A stretch of 19,628 bases of DNA, taken from assembly GCA_001600875.1 (NCBI GenBank), contig BCLD01000002.1, forward strand, positions 389,663 through 409,290, read 5' to 3'. Of this stretch, positions 17,196 through 19,628 are shown in pieces. The notes below the pieces were generated by a model. It was not told where the DNA came from. It saw only the letters and a program-made list of their open reading frames with translations, and did no database searches. Within the stretch, counting starts at the first letter, position 1; each line of letters opens with the position of its first letter. The translations under genes were made by a program, and so were the position numbers. This DNA comes from Solicoccozyma terricola. Taxonomy: Eukaryota > Basidiomycota > Tremellomycetes > Filobasidiales > Piskurozymaceae.

Positions 17196-17663
17196 ATTGC
17201 GACTTCGTGAGCAACAGTGCCGGAATCGCTTCGTGGGCTTCATTCGAAGCAGATTCATTAGATGCGAACGGCTGGCAAAGAAGCAACACTCGTCGGACAT
17301 TTCATGCCCACACCCCCCATCCGACCGTTCTGCGCCGAATTGTTATCGGTCGCGAAGCAACGGATGCGGCAGTCAGTCCGCTGACCAGGAGCGGTACCTT
17401 AGAGCGGGGCACCACTGAGAACAGGGCAGGGTGCGTGACGCGTCGAGGATGCAGGGATGTCACGCGGGTACCTCGCGCCACCCTGACCACAGGGAAGGCT
17501 ACTTTTGGACCGACGATGGTACCACATGCGCTGCTGATTCCGCGCAATCATATTCGATTCCTGGTTTTTTCTCAGCCCCCGCGATTCCCGTCTTGGCGGC
17601 AAGGGGACACCCATCGCGAACTCCACACGTTCTGTGTGCCCGCTGTGTTCGACCTAGTTCCAT
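17196..17663. other. Interval between the WD40 relic and the hydrolase gene
   Basis: No domain is recognisable. A frame from the WD40 region runs on through part of it, but the composition after 17196 is not WD40-like. It probably contains the promoter of the gene that follows. Confidence 0.4.
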
Positions 17664-19628
17664 ATGTTATTTAAGTGTCGGGCAGGCAAGAAGACCCTTC
17701 TACCTTTCGGTCAGTCCGTGCAATCTTCCAGCAGCCTGCTCTGCCCACCGCATCAACGCCCACCCATGCCGACATATCCCGTGCCTTGGAACAGTCCCGA
17801 CCCTCTGTACTACTACCTCCTCCCTTTCAACGAAGATGGTACCGAACGCTTAGAGTCCGGGAAAGAGCCGAGCAAGACCGTCATAGACGCCTTGCAGGCG
17901 ACCGAAACGCCCTTTACCGACGTCTTCATCCTTAGCCACGGCTGGAAGTTCGACGAAGCCCACGCCAAGGATCTGTACGAGAGGTGGATGCTCGGCATGC
18001 ATGATCCAGCGGTGTCGGCTGACGTTCAGATGGTCCACAACAGACCACAGGGCTTCAAGCCGCTGATCGTCTGCATCTACTGGCCGAGCCAGATGTGGGA
18101 CAGGAACGAGTACTTGCCGGACCCCTCAGCGAAACCGGTGCTGCCCCCACCTTCAACTAAGCCGGAAGAACAAGTAGATCATCAGATCGAAAAGTACGCG
18201 GCCGCAATCTCAAACTCCGATGCTGCAAGGGGTGCTCTTCGAATCATTCTCGAGCATGCACAGAGGACTGAGACCCCTACGTCCTTGCCTGAAGAAGTTT
18301 TGCGCGCATACGATAGCTTGTACCACGAATCTGGGCTGGAAGATGACAGTTTGCAAGACCAACCTGGAGCGGATCATCCTGCTTTCGATCCCCAGGGGGT
18401 GGTAGAGCATGCACAAACGTCGGCAGCCATCGCTGCTTCGGTTGCGGCCGTACAAAGTCCTGATCCTGGCCCCCCCAGTATCTTCGATAAAATCGGGGAG
18501 TTCTTGCTAACACCCCTTCGGCAGCTCTCGTTTTGGCAGATGAAGGCCCGGGCCAAGGTCGTTGGAGAGATGGGTGGCAACCCCTTGCTCAAGAAGCTTC
18601 AAGCCACCGTTGCCTCAAAGGGACAGTCACCCAGCTTCCACCTGATGGGCCACAGCTTCGGGTGCATCGTCGTCTCTGCCACGGTCGCCGGGTCCACCAG
18701 CTCCGACTCCTGCAAAGTTCACTCCCTGTTCCTTGCTCAAGGAGCGCTCTCTCTATGGGCCTACGCCGATCACGTCTACACGGAAACCGGCCCCGAGGGG
18801 CACTTCCACCGGATCTTCAAGGATGACTTGGTGCAAGGTTGTGTTGTCACCACTCAGTCGAGCCACGACGAGGCCGTCGTCAGGTACTTTCCCATTGCGG
18901 TGGAGATAAGTCATGCGACCAGAGGGAATGATGTCTTTGCTGCAAGAAAGCCGGGAGATACGTTCCCCCGATATGGAGGAGTCGGGGCCTTTGGGATTCA
19001 AGGTTTGGCAAACGGAGTCACCCACAATCTGCTGATGGTGGATACGACTACAGCATACCCGTTTAAATCTGCGAAAGTATACAACTTGGATTGTAGCAAG
19101 TACATTTGCAATATGGAACCTTTCTCCGGCGCGCACAATGATATTATCCACCCGGAGGTCGCTCACGCTTTCTGGTCGGCGGTTCTGGTCAAAGGCTCAT
19201 CGAGTCTAGATCACCAGCTCGATATGAGCCATCCAACACCTCAAAAAGTTGCGGTTCAGCCGGTTGACGAGGAGAGAAGCGACGAGAGTGGTCAACGTGA
19301 GGTTTCTTGGGTGAACTGACCCTGATATCGAACCAAAAAGTCACTGATCGAGCCTGATATCGGCTGAACAGGTCCTCCTTCACATGCTCTCTCCTTGCTC
19401 GATACCTTGCTCGATACCGATCGCACTGTTGATGATCCTGAATCTCAGAACATTCCTCCAGAACCCCAATCTTATTCCGTGTGGTATAATATCCTCAAGG
19501 GGCTTTCAGGCGATTTAAATATCATCAAGGGACCGCCGGAACCCGTCTCTCATCTGGTCGAGTTCAGCGACATTGAGCAAACCCGAGATGTGGCCCAGGA
19601 TGTCTGGCCGTCTCCAGAACTTGATGTA
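17664..19628 (+). CDS. Alpha/beta-hydrolase-fold protein (serine-hydrolase-like), 3' end outside window
   Basis: The first exon encodes about 544 residues. Seen in order: FILSHGW (HG at residues 92-93), CIYWPSQMW, a linker rich in acidic and Pro residues (about 155-275), HLMGHSFGC with nucleophile-elbow Ser331, and GAHNDIIHPEVAHAFW with candidate catalytic His491 (or His496). This order fits an alpha/beta hydrolase; the acid residue is not assigned. The conserved part starts at Met35 (17766, MPTYPVPWNSPDPLYYY), which may be the true start. A stop lies at 19317-19319, but an intron 19297-19371 (GTGAGG...GAACAG, phase 1) would skip it and join in frame to a stretch open to the last base (SLLDTLLDTDRTVDD..., NILKGLSGDLNIIKG). 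Substrate unknown. No signal peptide is visible. Confidence 0.8.
19393..19416. repeat. Perfect 12-bp tandem repeat CCTTGCTCGATA x2
   Basis: Two exact 12-base copies in tandem, in frame with the proposed second exon of the hydrolase gene (encoding LLDT LLDT). The multiple-of-three length fits selection on a coding sequence. Confidence 0.8.

Noticed and set aside
17033..17674. Plus-strand frame of 213 codons
   Set aside because: Its first part is the WD40 repeats read out of frame (Ser/Arg-rich); the rest shows no domain or convincing start.
1..19628. tRNA, rRNA or CRISPR features
   Set aside because: I found no tRNA cloverleaf with TTCGA-type T-arm, no rRNA core sequence and no regularly spaced repeats other than the WD40-coding units.

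Overview
The window looks like an accessory, repeat-rich stretch of a fungal nuclear genome, most likely a basidiomycete. The evidence is a protein-coding gene with about a dozen 53-72 nt introns (mostly GTGAGT/GTAxGT donors, T/CAG acceptors), Ty1/copia retrotransposon remnants, a large CHAT-protease-like protein, WD40 repeats and plant-glycoside-degrading enzymes. I cannot fix the species or class from sequence alone.

Layout. 1-1055: 3' end of a copia pol gene (reverse transcriptase end plus RNase H), cut by the window edge, followed by a short telomere-like (CCCCTAA)3 repeat. 1554-5222 (minus): one uninterrupted 1222-codon gene for a TPR-like/CHAT protein with an apparently intact His-Cys dyad. 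5223-6199: divergent intergenic region with perfect palindromes, one containing CACGTG. 6200 to about 7590: a poorly resolved, disordered hypothetical gene whose coding-like pieces lie in three frames. 7895-9657: large 3' exon of a secreted saponin-hydrolase-like enzyme. 9712-10514: relic of an MFS sugar transporter with a stop codon and an internal deletion. 11143-14453: a 13-exon intracellular GH3 beta-glucosidase with a PA14-type insert, carrying two frameshifts and one nonsense codon. 14454 to about 16440: gene-free, with a strongly strand-asymmetric C-rich/G-quadruplex tract and several hairpins and short repeats. 16449-16854: 5'-truncated copia remnant with a complete-looking 3' LTR. 16855-17195: WD40 repeats abutting that LTR and carrying a stop. 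17664-19628: alpha/beta-hydrolase gene that probably continues through an intron past the window end.

How the genes may work together. The three adjacent plus-strand genes (saponin hydrolase, sugar transporter, intracellular GH3 glucosidase) make a coherent path: extracellular release of a sugar chain from a plant glycoside, uptake, then intracellular hydrolysis. At least two of the three are damaged, so it reads as a decaying catabolic cluster. Separately, a CHAT protease-like protein, a WD40 relic and a serine-hydrolase-fold protein in one 20 kb region resemble parts used in fungal NLR-type immunity or regulated cell death. That link is inference only.
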